Positions 15,022 through 22,639 of a stretch of 31,251 nucleotides of DNA are shown here, in pieces (within the stretch, counting starts at the first letter, position 1; every line of letters starts with the position of its first letter). The position numbers were made by a program, and so were the translations under genes. The notes beneath the pieces are model-generated. The model made no database searches. It saw only the letters and a list, made by a program, of their open reading frames with translations, and had not been told where the DNA came from. This DNA is from a virus. The stretch spans positions 1-31,251 of IMG/VR virus record IMGVR_UViG_3300034954_000061, one strand, 5' to 3'.

Positions 15022-15504
15022 CTATGTCGGCTTTGTAATTTTTTTAGAACCACTGACAGACACATATCCATCCCCAAACTCAATATCTTTTGCATTGTTA
15101 GAAGAATAAGTCTGTGGAATATTTCTAAGATTATTTCTGTAAGTAATGTATTCTTGTTTCTTATCGTTTGATAAAGGACTATCTGACATTACTGTCCAAT
15201 CTGTATCTAAAAGTAAATGGTTTCTTGCTTGTCTAACTCTATTCCAATTATTTTGCCAAGCTGTTTCTGCATCTTCTTTTACTTTTTTTAAAGCATCATA
15301 TTTGTCTTTTACTGCTTTTATTTCTTCTTCTGTTGCAGAACGATTTTCACCAGATGTAGGCTCAACTTCTCCACTACTATCATTTATTTGAATAGCATGA
15401 ATAGAAGAATAGTCATTCAACCAAGTATCATCAGATGCTAATCGCAAACCAACACCATCTTTGACTATCGTTTTATCTGGTACATTTAAAGCATAATGTG
15501 TCAT
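15022..15504 (-). CDS. Tail fibre assembly chaperone-like protein, 160 aa
   Basis: The central-to-C-terminal segment reads RNHLLLDTDWTVMSDSPLS, then YITYRNNLRNIP. This is the LR..RN.lL..tDWt..pDs.ls......w..YRq.LRdiP plan of phage tail-fibre assembly / tail assembly chaperone proteins. The N-terminal part (1-50) is strand-rich and a charged helix spans about 57-90 (EEEIKAVKDKYDALKKVKED). It lies just upstream of the fibre gene, with TAGGAG before its ATG. Such proteins help fold and attach fibres, or may stay on the tail. Confidence 0.7.
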   Translation of the reverse strand: MTHYALNVPDKTIVKDGVGLRLASDDTWLNDYSSIHAIQINDSSGEVEPTSGENRSATEEEIKAVKDKYDALKKVKEDAETAWQNNWNRVRQARNHLLLDTDWTVMSDSPLSNDKKQEYITYRNNLRNIPQTYSSNNAKDIEFGDGYVSVSGSKKITKPT

Positions 15505-15513
15505 TTTAATCTC

Positions 15514-16104
15514 CTATGAAAATGAATACCAGCCAGTGGCGATATATTTTGTTGTTGTATAAACTGGATTACCTCTATGTGTATGTGTCCAAGCCGCTGG
15601 AAAATAACAAAGTCTAGCTTTCTTTGGTTGTACCTTTAGTCCAAACTCTAAAAACTCTGTTTCACCCTCACCCTCTGGTACATCATTTAAATACAATGTC
15701 CAAGTTAAAGTTCTATAGACGCTATCGAAACTTGGTCCATGTTCTGGATGCCAAGTATGAAAGCCACCTTTAGGAGCTGTTCTTTGCACTTTACTTGAAT
15801 GAGAACTGTGATTACCCATATTAAAACTTGGAAACATTTCTGCATATTTCGGTGTATACTCAGCTAAAACTTTGTGTATTTTTTCATGGTATTCCATTGA
15901 ACACGTTTGAAAAAGTAAGCTTTCATCTTTTCTATTTTGTGTACCATTATTTGATTCAGAACCATTCATATAAAATCCAACAGTTCCTTTTTCATTAGCT
16001 ATAATTTTTTCAAACTCATCAATAATCTCATCACATAAATCGTGATACTGTGTATCAAAACTTGTTATAAAATTAGCATCTGCTATTTTTTGACTATCAA
16101 ACAT
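15514..16104 (-). CDS. 2-oxoglutarate/Fe(II)-dependent oxygenase, 196 aa
   Basis: The C-terminal half has the jelly-roll oxygenase pattern. A first iron ligand pair lies in GGFHTWHPEHG (H119 and E121 as an HxE facial pair), then WTLYLNDVPEGEGETEF, LKVQPKKARLCYFPAAWTHTHRG with the distal His (H174 or H176), and a basic residue for 2-oxoglutarate (K186, in TTKYIATGWYSF). Such enzymes hydroxylate protein or other substrates and are frequent in marine phages. Here it lies inside the tail fibre module, between the collar gene and the fibre chaperone, so a fibre protein is a plausible but unproven substrate. AGAGG precedes the ATG. Confidence 0.85.
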   Translation of the reverse strand: MFDSQKIADANFITSFDTQYHDLCDEIIDEFEKIIANEKGTVGFYMNGSESNNGTQNRKDESLLFQTCSMEYHEKIHKVLAEYTPKYAEMFPSFNMGNHSSHSSKVQRTAPKGGFHTWHPEHGPSFDSVYRTLTWTLYLNDVPEGEGETEFLEFGLKVQPKKARLCYFPAAWTHTHRGNPVYTTTKYIATGWYSFS

Positions 16105-16112
16105 CTATACCT

Positions 16113-16760
16113 CTAAGTCTTAATCATAAATTTAAGTGCAATATATGGCTGTACTACAGATGTAGCTGAGCCAGAAAAGTTTCCTGTTGGTGTTACAGCA
16201 CTACCAGAAAAGTTAGCACTAAGGTTATGGCTATGTGAACCACCGCCGCCAGTGCTTGTATTAGGCAAAGTATTTTGAGCATTATTCTGTAGCTGAGAAT
16301 AGTACAATCTAGTTCTATTATAACCCCAATCATATTCAACAACGTGTCCATCATGGTCATGGCTTGGAATTTGTGAAGTTGAAAGTGTGTGACCTCCAGT
16401 GCTTCCAGCAATATTACCAGCTGGTGTAACAGATGCTATTGTTAGAGTACCACTTGATGCAACTGTTTCCGCACCTCCAGTTGATGCTACTGCTCTTGAA
16501 CTACTAACGCCAAGAGGAACTTTATCTTGTAAGTTTGGTAAATTAAATGTACTTGACCCATTACCAGCACCATAGTCTGTACCAATTACTGCAAACAAAG
16601 CAGAATAGGTAGACCGAGAAACAGCAGTACCATCACAATTTAAATAGCCAGATGGTAAAGTACTATTACTCCAAGATAAAATTGTACCAACCTCAACTGC
16701 AACAATTCCAGAAATTGATGCTCCATTAAAACTATATCTAACAGCTTCGTATGTACTCAT
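16113..16760 (-). CDS. Phage tail collar domain protein, 215 aa
   Basis: Residues 24-85 match the tail-collar domain: VGTILSWSNSTLPSGYLNCD, then SALFAVIGTDYGAGNG and STFNLPNLQDKVPLG. The middle carries His-rich stretches (QIPSHDHDGHV and GGSHSHNLS) typical of the metal-binding shaft or collar regions of fibres. Repeated ...TPTGNFSGSA-type strands close the C-terminus. The N-terminus (STYEAVRYSFNGASISGI) resembles other marine fibre proteins. GGAG precedes the ATG. It probably forms part of the adhesion device together with the neighbouring fibres. Confidence 0.85.
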   Translation of the reverse strand: MSTYEAVRYSFNGASISGIVAVEVGTILSWSNSTLPSGYLNCDGTAVSRSTYSALFAVIGTDYGAGNGSSTFNLPNLQDKVPLGVSSSRAVASTGGAETVASSGTLTIASVTPAGNIAGSTGGHTLSTSQIPSHDHDGHVVEYDWGYNRTRLYYSQLQNNAQNTLPNTSTGGGGSHSHNLSANFSGSAVTPTGNFSGSATSVVQPYIALKFMIKT

Positions 16761-16761
16761 A

Positions 16762-19203
16762 TTATTTCTCCATTAATACCCAGCCTTGCGCTGCATTTAC
16801 GTATACCAAGGCAAAACCAGCTCTTTCAGTAGATACAGTCATATCCGACGCTGCTCCTTGTATTTTGTGGCTATTTCTACCAATAGTTAAGTTATTACTA
16901 TCAAAAGATGCTGTATGATCTATAAAACGTATAGTATCTCCTAATGTTGCAGAACTAGGCAATGTTGCTGTTACAGCTGCACTAGATGTATCAACAAAGT
17001 ATCCACGACTAGCAGCAGCAGTAAATGCGCTTGTTTTAATTTCCCAAACAAAATCTTCTTGTAACGTAACAGAACCACCTAATGATACTGCTGAACCATT
17101 AATAGTTATACTACTATTTGCTAATTTATTATTAGCTATTGAACCTGCTAGTTTATCATTAGTAATTGACCCAGCTAATTTTGCATTTGTAATGCTTGGC
17201 AATCTATCAATGTTTATTGTACCACTATTGATTGCAGAACCAGCAACTGCCGCCACATTAAATGTACCAAAACCAACTATGTCTACCACATCGCCATTTG
17301 CCAGGGCAGACGCAAAAGTAACTGTATCACCACTTGTTACAGTAACGTCAGTTCCGTTGACTTGCTTGACTCCATTTAAAAACACATCAATAAATCCGGC
17401 ATCGTATGCTAAAGTGTTGCCGTTTGCGTCAGCTCCTGTTACTGATGTTGGTGTACCAGATATATTATAAGTAAATCGAGCAGAAGTTCCGTTTATTGTA
17501 GAACCAGCCGCCGCCCAACCAGATGACTTATACACCTTCAGCTCATTAGCAGTCGTATCAAAATACAAATCACCAACATCTAGTGATGAGGTCGGTGCAG
17601 AAGATGCGATTCTGTATCTATCAGCAAATGAATTAACACCACTTACATTATTTGCTACAGTGGTCACGTTTGACGAAATGCCAGCTACTGTTGCTATGTT
17701 ACCAACTACGCCACTTGCTCCAAGAGTAGCCATGTTTGTAACATTGGCACTTGTTGCTAGTAAATTCATATCTGTAACAGCATCACTTGTTCCTAATAAT
17801 GCCATGTCAGCAATAACATCACTTGTTGCAAGCAATGCCATATCAGCTATTACATCAGAAGTTCCTAGTAATGCCATATCAGCAACAACGTCAGTAGTTC
17901 CTAATAATGCCATATCTGTAATAACATCACTTGCAGCTAAAGCAGTAATGTTAGCATTAGCTCCTGCAACTGTATTTATGTTACTTATAGATCCAGCAAC
18001 TAATGATATATTACTATCTTTAACAGTAATAGTATTACCCATACCATTACCATGAACATAACAATAGTATCTTAAACCACTGCTAGGCGCGTTAGAAGCC
18101 ACCTCTATTTGAACTTTACGTACTCCTGAACTTCTACCAGCATTAAATGTTGTAGTGTTTACGTAATTAGATTGTGTGGCCTCTGATCCATTTAGAAAAT
18201 ATGTTACTCCTATTTCATAAGCCGAGCTACCATTCTTAAACACTAATGGATGACCATCGTTAGTAGCATCACTTTGATTAAAAATGTAAGTGTTACCTCT
18301 AAACATTTCAATAGCTGGTGCATTACCATCAGATCCTAATACAAATACGTTACCAGAACCTGGATTTGTAACTGTAACTGTGTAAGTCTTTTCTAAACTG
18401 TTAGCAAGAGACGTCACATCACTAGCTATATTTGCAACACTAGTTACATTAGAGCTAATACCACCTACTGTGTTAATATTTGTAGCGTTTCCTGCTACTG
18501 CAGTAATATTTGAGTTAGCTGCTGCTACTGTATTAATATTTGTTTGTTCAGAGCTAGTCGGTTTTACATCTTCCCATGCAGATCCGGTATAAACTTTCAT
18601 ACCATCGCCAGTTTTAAAGTATAAAGCACCTGTAGCTAGTGCATCTCCATCATTATCGGTTGACGGATCACTACTTTTAGCCCCTAAATACCTATCATCA
18701 AAACTATCAAAGCTGTTTGCAGCAGCTGTGGCACTAGTAGCTGCCGCAGATGCGCTCGAAAGGGCAGAGTTGGCTTGTGTTGTGGCATTTGTGGCCTGAG
18801 TTGACGCTGTTGAAGCTGAATCTGCTGCGTTCGATGCACTAGTTGCTGCATTTGTTTCACTTGTAGCAGCATTTGTCGCGTTTGTTGTAATAGTAGACAC
18901 AGCATTACTAGCTGTTGTGGCGCTACCTGCTGCAGCGGTTGCGCTTGAAGCTGCTGCAGTTGCAGAACCAGCTGCTGCGGTTGCAGAAGTTGATGCTTCT
19001 GTAGCTTTTGTTGTGGCGGTTGTTGCCTGTGTGGTAGCTGTAGTAGCAGAAGCGGCTGCATTAGTTGCAGAAGTTTGCGCAGATGCAACGTCTGCTGCAA
19101 CAAGATCGGGTATCCCATCAATTTTTGAGTCAGTAAATAAACCACCATTAGCTTCATTGTCTGTAGCTCCTGTAAACTGACCTGGTCGTGCTGGTGTTGT
19201 CAT
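16762..19203 (-). CDS. Long tail fibre with Ala/Ser/Thr stalk, cupredoxin-like domain and 12-residue repeats, 813 aa
   Basis: The ATG overlaps the adaptor stop as TAATG. Residues 38-165 are an Ala/Ser/Thr helical stalk. Residues 166-215 carry FDDRYLGAKSSDP...DNDGDALATGALYF, a common marine fibre block, echoed at 525-565 (FADRYRIASSAP). Residues about 271-398 look like a cupredoxin-type beta-sandwich with H318, C381, H384 and M388 in blue-copper order. Residues 425-500 hold six to seven 12-residue units (DVIADMALLGTS). Then come a FIDVFLNGVKQVNG domain, three NxKLAGSI-type repeats (673-695) and a beta-rich end that may form the tip. The N-terminal stalk start probably attaches to the tail. Confidence 0.85.
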   Translation of the reverse strand: MTTPARPGQFTGATDNEANGGLFTDSKIDGIPDLVAADVASAQTSATNAAASATTATTQATTATTKATEASTSATAAAGSATAAASSATAAAGSATTASNAVSTITTNATNAATSETNAATSASNAADSASTASTQATNATTQANSALSSASAAATSATAAANSFDSFDDRYLGAKSSDPSTDNDGDALATGALYFKTGDGMKVYTGSAWEDVKPTSSEQTNINTVAAANSNITAVAGNATNINTVGGISSNVTSVANIASDVTSLANSLEKTYTVTVTNPGSGNVFVLGSDGNAPAIEMFRGNTYIFNQSDATNDGHPLVFKNGSSAYEIGVTYFLNGSEATQSNYVNTTTFNAGRSSGVRKVQIEVASNAPSSGLRYYCYVHGNGMGNTITVKDSNISLVAGSISNINTVAGANANITALAASDVITDMALLGTTDVVADMALLGTSDVIADMALLATSDVIADMALLGTSDAVTDMNLLATSANVTNMATLGASGVVGNIATVAGISSNVTTVANNVSGVNSFADRYRIASSAPTSSLDVGDLYFDTTANELKVYKSSGWAAAGSTINGTSARFTYNISGTPTSVTGADANGNTLAYDAGFIDVFLNGVKQVNGTDVTVTSGDTVTFASALANGDVVDIVGFGTFNVAAVAGSAINSGTINIDRLPSITNAKLAGSITNDKLAGSIANNKLANSSITINGSAVSLGGSVTLQEDFVWEIKTSAFTAAASRGYFVDTSSAAVTATLPSSATLGDTIRFIDHTASFDSNNLTIGRNSHKIQGAASDMTVSTERAGFALVYVNAAQGWVLMEK
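17704..17931 (-). repeat. 36-bp repeats encoding 12-residue units in the long tail fibre
   Basis: Six in-frame units, plus a decayed seventh, encode variants of DVIADMALLGTS at residues 425-500. The inner four are closest; the last ones drift (ANVTNMATLGAS, GVVGNIATVAG). The DNA differs at third positions. Units of this length often form a regular trimeric stalk. Copy number could change by slippage. Confidence 0.75.
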
Positions 19204-20069
19204 TATATCAACCCTCTTCCGTTAAAGTTTATTTGTACATTACCACCAGAAGCATTTCTTTTCCTGTCTTCGTTATTAAGTTCATTAATTTCGTTATCAA
19301 ACATTAGTTTATACTTAGCAGCTTGTTGATCATCTTGCACAAATGCAAAAACTTCTACTAATGCCCCATATAGTAGTATGCGTTCGTTTTGGTCTCTTAA
19401 CCAGTTTGGTACTTCCGTACCTATATAATTAACTGAGTTTGTACCTGCGCTTCCTGTATCAGCAGCTGTAGCTTCTGATTGAGTTGCATATGCAGTAGTT
19501 GTATTACCATTTACAAAAAACAACGGAGTTGTACCACCAGAGGTAGTTAAAAATCCCGCTGTAAAGTTTAATACTGTTACGGCATATTTAGCATCTAATG
19601 CAGGTAATCTTCTATAATATAGTAACTCAATACTGTCTGCTGTATTACCAAAAGCATTTTCACCAAAGCCAGGTGTTAAAAATATTAAGTTACGTTCTCT
19701 AGTAAAGTAGTTATTAGCTAAGTACTTTTCTGCTGTAGGATCGTTAAACGTTCTAACATCTAACTTTTCATTAAATACTCTAGTTGCACCACCAGCAGAA
19801 TCTAACTCTTTTATTTGTATTATTTCAATTAAATCAAATGGAACTTTTATTTCAGTTTTACTAGATTGTAGTTGAGTGTTATTAGTTGTAGCTGCTTCTA
19901 AAGTTGTTTTGTTATAAGTTGCAACGTTTTCTAAAGGAGGAACTCTAAGATTTCTATAAGCCTTATCAGCTGCGTATCTCAAAGAATCTTTAATAATGTT
20001 ATCACTAACAACTTCTTCGTCTCTATTAGACCAATTGCGTACTAAAGCTACGAGTTCAGTATAAGTCAT
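19203..20069 (-). CDS. Head-tail adaptor protein (SU10-type / tail tubular A-like), 288 aa
   Basis: The N-terminus is helical (TYTELVALVRNWSNRDEEVV), followed by IKDSLRYAADKAYRNLRVPPLE, as in ring-forming adaptors that bind under the portal. The middle has strand segments with FDLIEIIQIKELDS and SIELLYYRRLPAL. The C-terminal helix (PNWLRDQNERILLYGALVEV) and a tail of AKYKLMFDNEINELNNEDRK complete the family plan. The gene lies between small head genes and the fibre, upstream of the nozzle, the order expected for portal-adaptor-nozzle tails. TAGGAGG precedes the ATG. Confidence 0.75.
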   Translation of the reverse strand: MTYTELVALVRNWSNRDEEVVSDNIIKDSLRYAADKAYRNLRVPPLENVATYNKTTLEAATTNNTQLQSSKTEIKVPFDLIEIIQIKELDSAGGATRVFNEKLDVRTFNDPTAEKYLANNYFTRERNLIFLTPGFGENAFGNTADSIELLYYRRLPALDAKYAVTVLNFTAGFLTTSGGTTPLFFVNGNTTTAYATQSEATAADTGSAGTNSVNYIGTEVPNWLRDQNERILLYGALVEVFAFVQDDQQAAKYKLMFDNEINELNNEDRKRNASGGNVQINFNGRGLI

Positions 20070-20078
20070 AATACCCTC

Positions 20079-20420
20079 CTATGTATTTACAAGCAGATGA
20101 GGATATTCCATTTTTAATATAACTTTTAACTTTTTAAGCTTGTCCTTATCGTGCATAAAAGCAGGATCATGTAAATCAATACCATAATCTTGGTTTATTT
20201 TTATAGCAACTATATCAGGTATAGTAGCCATTTTACGATAACCCATTTTGCTTTTACCAAAGTAAGCCTCTCTATCCCTATCTTGCTTTACCGATTCAAT
20301 AAAATGTGTTACATCTTGTGTAGCTTGCCAATTGTTAGTCTCTAAATCATATCCAGCCTTTATAGACTTTTTAGGATCAACGGTGGCACTAGAAAAATTA
20401 AATTCGTATTGCCTTCCCAT
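20079..20420 (-). CDS. Conserved phage protein before the adaptor, 113 aa
   Basis: A soluble 113-aa protein with central segments THFIESVKQDRDREAYFGKS and YRKMATIPDIVAIKINQDYG, and a C-terminus ending KMEYPHLLVNT. No catalytic motif is visible. The start overlaps the previous stop as TAATG. Location between the capsid and adaptor genes is where head-completion and closure factors are usually found, so such a role is possible. From memory, close relatives occur in other marine phages in the same place, unnamed. Confidence 0.7.
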   Translation of the reverse strand: MGRQYEFNFSSATVDPKKSIKAGYDLETNNWQATQDVTHFIESVKQDRDREAYFGKSKMGYRKMATIPDIVAIKINQDYGIDLHDPAFMHDKDKLKKLKVILKMEYPHLLVNT

Positions 20421-20641
20421 TATGTAGCAGCCTCTGTTATAGCAACAAATCTTCCTGACTTGCCTATATAACCTAGCTCATCACCAGCAGTTGCAGCTGC
20501 AGGTGCTGCGTTAGTTGCTACTGAACCTGCGTTAGGCGTAAAATGTGTTAGCTTATATCCACCACTAGTTACTTCAGCAATTCTAAATACTGATCGATCT
20601 ACCGGATAGATATTACCATTAGCTGCTCTTATTACGTACAT
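20420..20641 (-). CDS. Small beta-rich protein, 73 aa
   Basis: The frame is open 12 codons further upstream, but I choose ATG at 20641: AAAGGAGG lies 8 nt before it, and the longer start has no such site. The product MYVIRAANGNIYPVDRSVFR is strand-rich, then has an Ala/Thr linker (AAPAAATAGDE) and ends with LGYIGKSGRFVAITEAAT. The first 23 bases overlap the end of the previous gene. It could be a head-decoration or neck component, but no family was recognised. Confidence 0.65.
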   Translation of the reverse strand: MYVIRAANGNIYPVDRSVFRIAEVTSGGYKLTHFTPNAGSVATNAAPAAATAGDELGYIGKSGRFVAITEAAT

Positions 20642-20804
20642 TAGCTTTCCCTCCTTTATGTACAGTCTGTATTTCAAACGAAGCTTTTAAACTTGCTCCT
20701 TTATGTGGTTTATATCCACCTGCAGGATTTTTCATTAGTTTAAAACTTTTACCGTGTTTCATCCAGTGAAACCCTTCAGGCGCTTGTACAGATTTATTTG
20801 CCAT
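20619..20804 (-). CDS. Small basic protein, 61 aa
   Basis: The product is Lys/His-rich with HWMKHGKSFKLMKNP, then GYKPHKGASLKASFEIQTVH, and a basic tail. It starts inside the end of the previous gene (11-base overlap) and its own end contains the ribosome site of the next gene, a tight coupling. Similar small proteins, from memory, accompany the capsid genes of marine phages. Function unknown. Confidence 0.65.
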   Translation of the reverse strand: MANKSVQAPEGFHWMKHGKSFKLMKNPAGGYKPHKGASLKASFEIQTVHKGGKANVRNKSS

Positions 20805-21084
20805 TTGTTTTCCCGTGTGCTTTTCTTATTGCTTGTTTGCCTTTCTTAAATATACTAGATACTTGTGACTTACCCATAACTCTAGCTCGTTGTTCTCCTA
20901 CTGTAAGTATTTGTATCTTTCTAGCATAAGGCTTATTAATTCTTTTTACTTTAGCTACTGTAGCTCTAGCATCAGCTGGCGTAGCAAACTTTATACTTAC
21001 TGTATCTTTAGGATTTTCATCGGTATAAAGTCTGCGTCCAGAACCTTTAGGCTTTTTACCAGTACCTTTTTTAGGATCTGGCAT
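20794..21084 (-). CDS. Small basic conserved phage protein (DUF5872-like), 96 aa
   Basis: The sequence opens MPDPKKGTGKKPKGSGRRLY and continues TDENPKDTVSIKFATPADAR and KINKPYARKIQILTVGEQRA-type blocks (here with RINKPYARK). I recall this plan as DUF5872, a family found in aquatic phages and some bacteria; the name is from memory. It is strongly basic in its N- and C-terminal parts. The start overlaps the previous stop as TAATG. Possible DNA- or capsid-associated accessory protein. Confidence 0.75.
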   Translation of the reverse strand: MPDPKKGTGKKPKGSGRRLYTDENPKDTVSIKFATPADARATVAKVKRINKPYARKIQILTVGEQRARVMGKSQVSSIFKKGKQAIRKAHGKTNGK

Positions 21085-21398
21085 TATGCTTTTTTCTTCA
21101 TAGGATTATTTCTAGCTGGTCCACAACCTGCTACTTTAGCTCCTTTTTGATAGTATTTAGCATCATGAACTTTACCACCATGCATCTTCATCATAACTTT
21201 ATTCATGTCGTCCATTACCATTCCACCACCTGGTTTGTAATGTACTTTACCACCGTGCATTTTGTAAGATGCTGACATTTTCTTTTCTTTTCTGTTTGCA
21301 AGTGTAGCTCCTGGTAAACTTGCAAGCGATTTAATTAATAACATAGCTTTAGCTGGACTGTGTGTTTTCCCATCTATTTTTTTCTTATGACCCGGCAT
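21084..21398 (-). CDS. Gly/Met/His/Lys-rich small protein with a doubled KMHGGKVH motif, 104 aa
   Basis: The product starts MPGHKKKIDGKTHSPAKAML and holds two copies of KMHGGKVH, followed by YKPGGGM and DAKYYQKGAKV respectively, in a Met/Gly-rich low-complexity region. GGAG precedes the ATG. It is the first gene after the capsid terminator, so its expression depends on read-through or an unseen promoter. The His/Met content could bind metal, but composition alone does not prove it. No family recognised. Confidence 0.65.
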   Translation of the reverse strand: MPGHKKKIDGKTHSPAKAMLLIKSLASLPGATLANRKEKKMSASYKMHGGKVHYKPGGGMVMDDMNKVMMKMHGGKVHDAKYYQKGAKVAGCGPARNNPMKKKA

Positions 21399-21416
21399 TT
21401 ATATCTCCATTGATTT

Positions 21417-21447
21417 AAAAAATGGGGAGGCGATTAAACCTCCCCAA
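21417..21447 (-). terminator. Rho-independent terminator after the capsid gene
   Basis: In the minus-strand sense, GGGGAGG (21445-21439) pairs perfectly with CCTCCCC (21430-21424) around an 8-nt loop, and is followed by ATTTTTT. The stem begins 7 bases after the capsid stop codon. It is the only convincing intrinsic terminator I found. Confidence 0.85.
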
Positions 21448-21452
21448 AAGTC

Positions 21453-22595
21453 TTATGCAAGACCGTAGATAGCTCCGCAACCCTTAGGATTACGTACTTC
21501 AAGTGTGAGCTCTTCAACCATCATTCCAACAGTTGAGTCACCCTTTTGCCCTACGTCTACCTCTTGTAGAGGTCGTAGATTCGCAATAGCGAAATACATA
21601 GGATCGTAAATTAACGCTGACTTGTCTGCCATGTTAGTTGTAGCACCTAGGTTACCAGGTGATCCAGCAGAGTTTGTTAGCTGTACAGCATTTGTTAGAC
21701 CCATGATGTAGTTTGGTACTACCATTAAGTCACCAAAGTCAGACATGTATACGTCTACAGATTGACGTAGTTGTCCTGATGTACCTAGCTCTCGCTTAAC
21801 GCCAGTGTCAGATACCATTAGGTCGGAGAAATCTCTCCTTAGTTTTGGTGATACCATTATGCTAGTAGCAGTTCCACCTTGCTCATAGATTTTCTGCATA
21901 ACAGAGTCAATATCTGTTAATGCTAAAGAACCTGTAGAAGGCTGAGAAGTTCCAGAAGTAGCAGCACTTCTAATTCTACCAGTACCATCTGCAGTTGTTG
22001 CAGGAGCACCATATCCACCTACGTATACGCAAGTGTCAGTAGAGTTAATGAAGGACTGGTATCCACCAGCACTTCTAGCGTTAGCATTTTGGTTACCAAC
22101 AGCAGCAGAAACGTTGTGTGAGTGAATCATGTCGTGCTCGACGTCACGCTTCATTTCAGTTCCACGCTTTTTAAGTTGGTAAGCATATTCATCAGCTACA
22201 CCAGCTTGATCAACAGCTCGTCTAGTTCCTGACACAGCAATAGTTTTACCATTGATCTGTGTGTAGTTACCTAGTCGTGTTCGGTTAGGTCCATCAGTTG
22301 CAAACTTAGCACCAACTGCAGGAGTTGCAGACGCACCACCACCGGATACAGGCTCAATGTAATCGGTACCCTCACCAATTCTTGAGTCACCAGGTGTTTC
22401 TAGTTCGTCAGTTTGCCATTCATGATAGATTGCGGTAGCTTTCGCTTTACCGATAGATGATATAAAAGGAGTTTCGTCCCTTGTAATCATCGTAATAAAA
22501 TCAGCAAGGTCTTCCCTTTGGGAGACGTCCTTGCCTGTGGATCTAGCTGGACCACCGGGTCCACCTGCACCACGTACACCAAGTACATTAGTCAT
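21453..22595 (-). CDS. Major capsid protein (SU10/DUF5309 type), 380 aa
   Basis: The N-terminal block reads SQREDLADFITMITRDETPF, followed by KAKATAIYHEWQTDELETP, the hallmark of the DUF5309 / SU10-type major head proteins with an HK97-like fold. Further blocks include RRAVDQAGVADEYAYQLKKR, SIMVSPKLRRDFSDL, and ALIYDPMYFAIANLRPLQEV near the C-terminus. GGAGG precedes the ATG. Its local GC and codon use are higher than in the surrounding small genes, in keeping with high expression. It lies directly after the scaffold gene and is closed by a strong terminator. Confidence 0.92.
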   Translation of the reverse strand: MTNVLGVRGAGGPGGPARSTGKDVSQREDLADFITMITRDETPFISSIGKAKATAIYHEWQTDELETPGDSRIGEGTDYIEPVSGGGASATPAVGAKFATDGPNRTRLGNYTQINGKTIAVSGTRRAVDQAGVADEYAYQLKKRGTEMKRDVEHDMIHSHNVSAAVGNQNANARSAGGYQSFINSTDTCVYVGGYGAPATTADGTGRIRSAATSGTSQPSTGSLALTDIDSVMQKIYEQGGTATSIMVSPKLRRDFSDLMVSDTGVKRELGTSGQLRQSVDVYMSDFGDLMVVPNYIMGLTNAVQLTNSAGSPGNLGATTNMADKSALIYDPMYFAIANLRPLQEVDVGQKGDSTVGMMVEELTLEVRNPKGCGAIYGLA

Positions 22596-22614
22596 TTGTA
22601 ATTACCTCCAAAGA

Positions 22615-22639
22615 CTGAGTTAAGTTAAACGTTACTCAG
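22615..22639 (-). promoter_or_regulatory. Small hairpin between scaffold and capsid genes
   Basis: Minus-strand CTGAGT (22639-22634) can pair with ACTCAG (22620-22615) around a 13-nt loop that contains the scaffold stop codon. It has no U-tract, so it is not a terminator. It lies just before the capsid ribosome site and might affect RNA processing or capsid translation. Six base pairs is modest and could be chance. Confidence 0.3.

Noticed and set aside
17704-17931. Regular 36-bp repeats considered as a CRISPR-like array
   Set aside because: Units are in frame, contiguous without spacers, and encode a regular 12-residue fibre repeat.
18684-19180. Gln/Leu-rich and Ala/Val-rich frames opposite or beside the fibre stalk
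   Set aside because: Low-complexity Ala/Ser/Thr codons yield open shadow frames; no ribosome sites.
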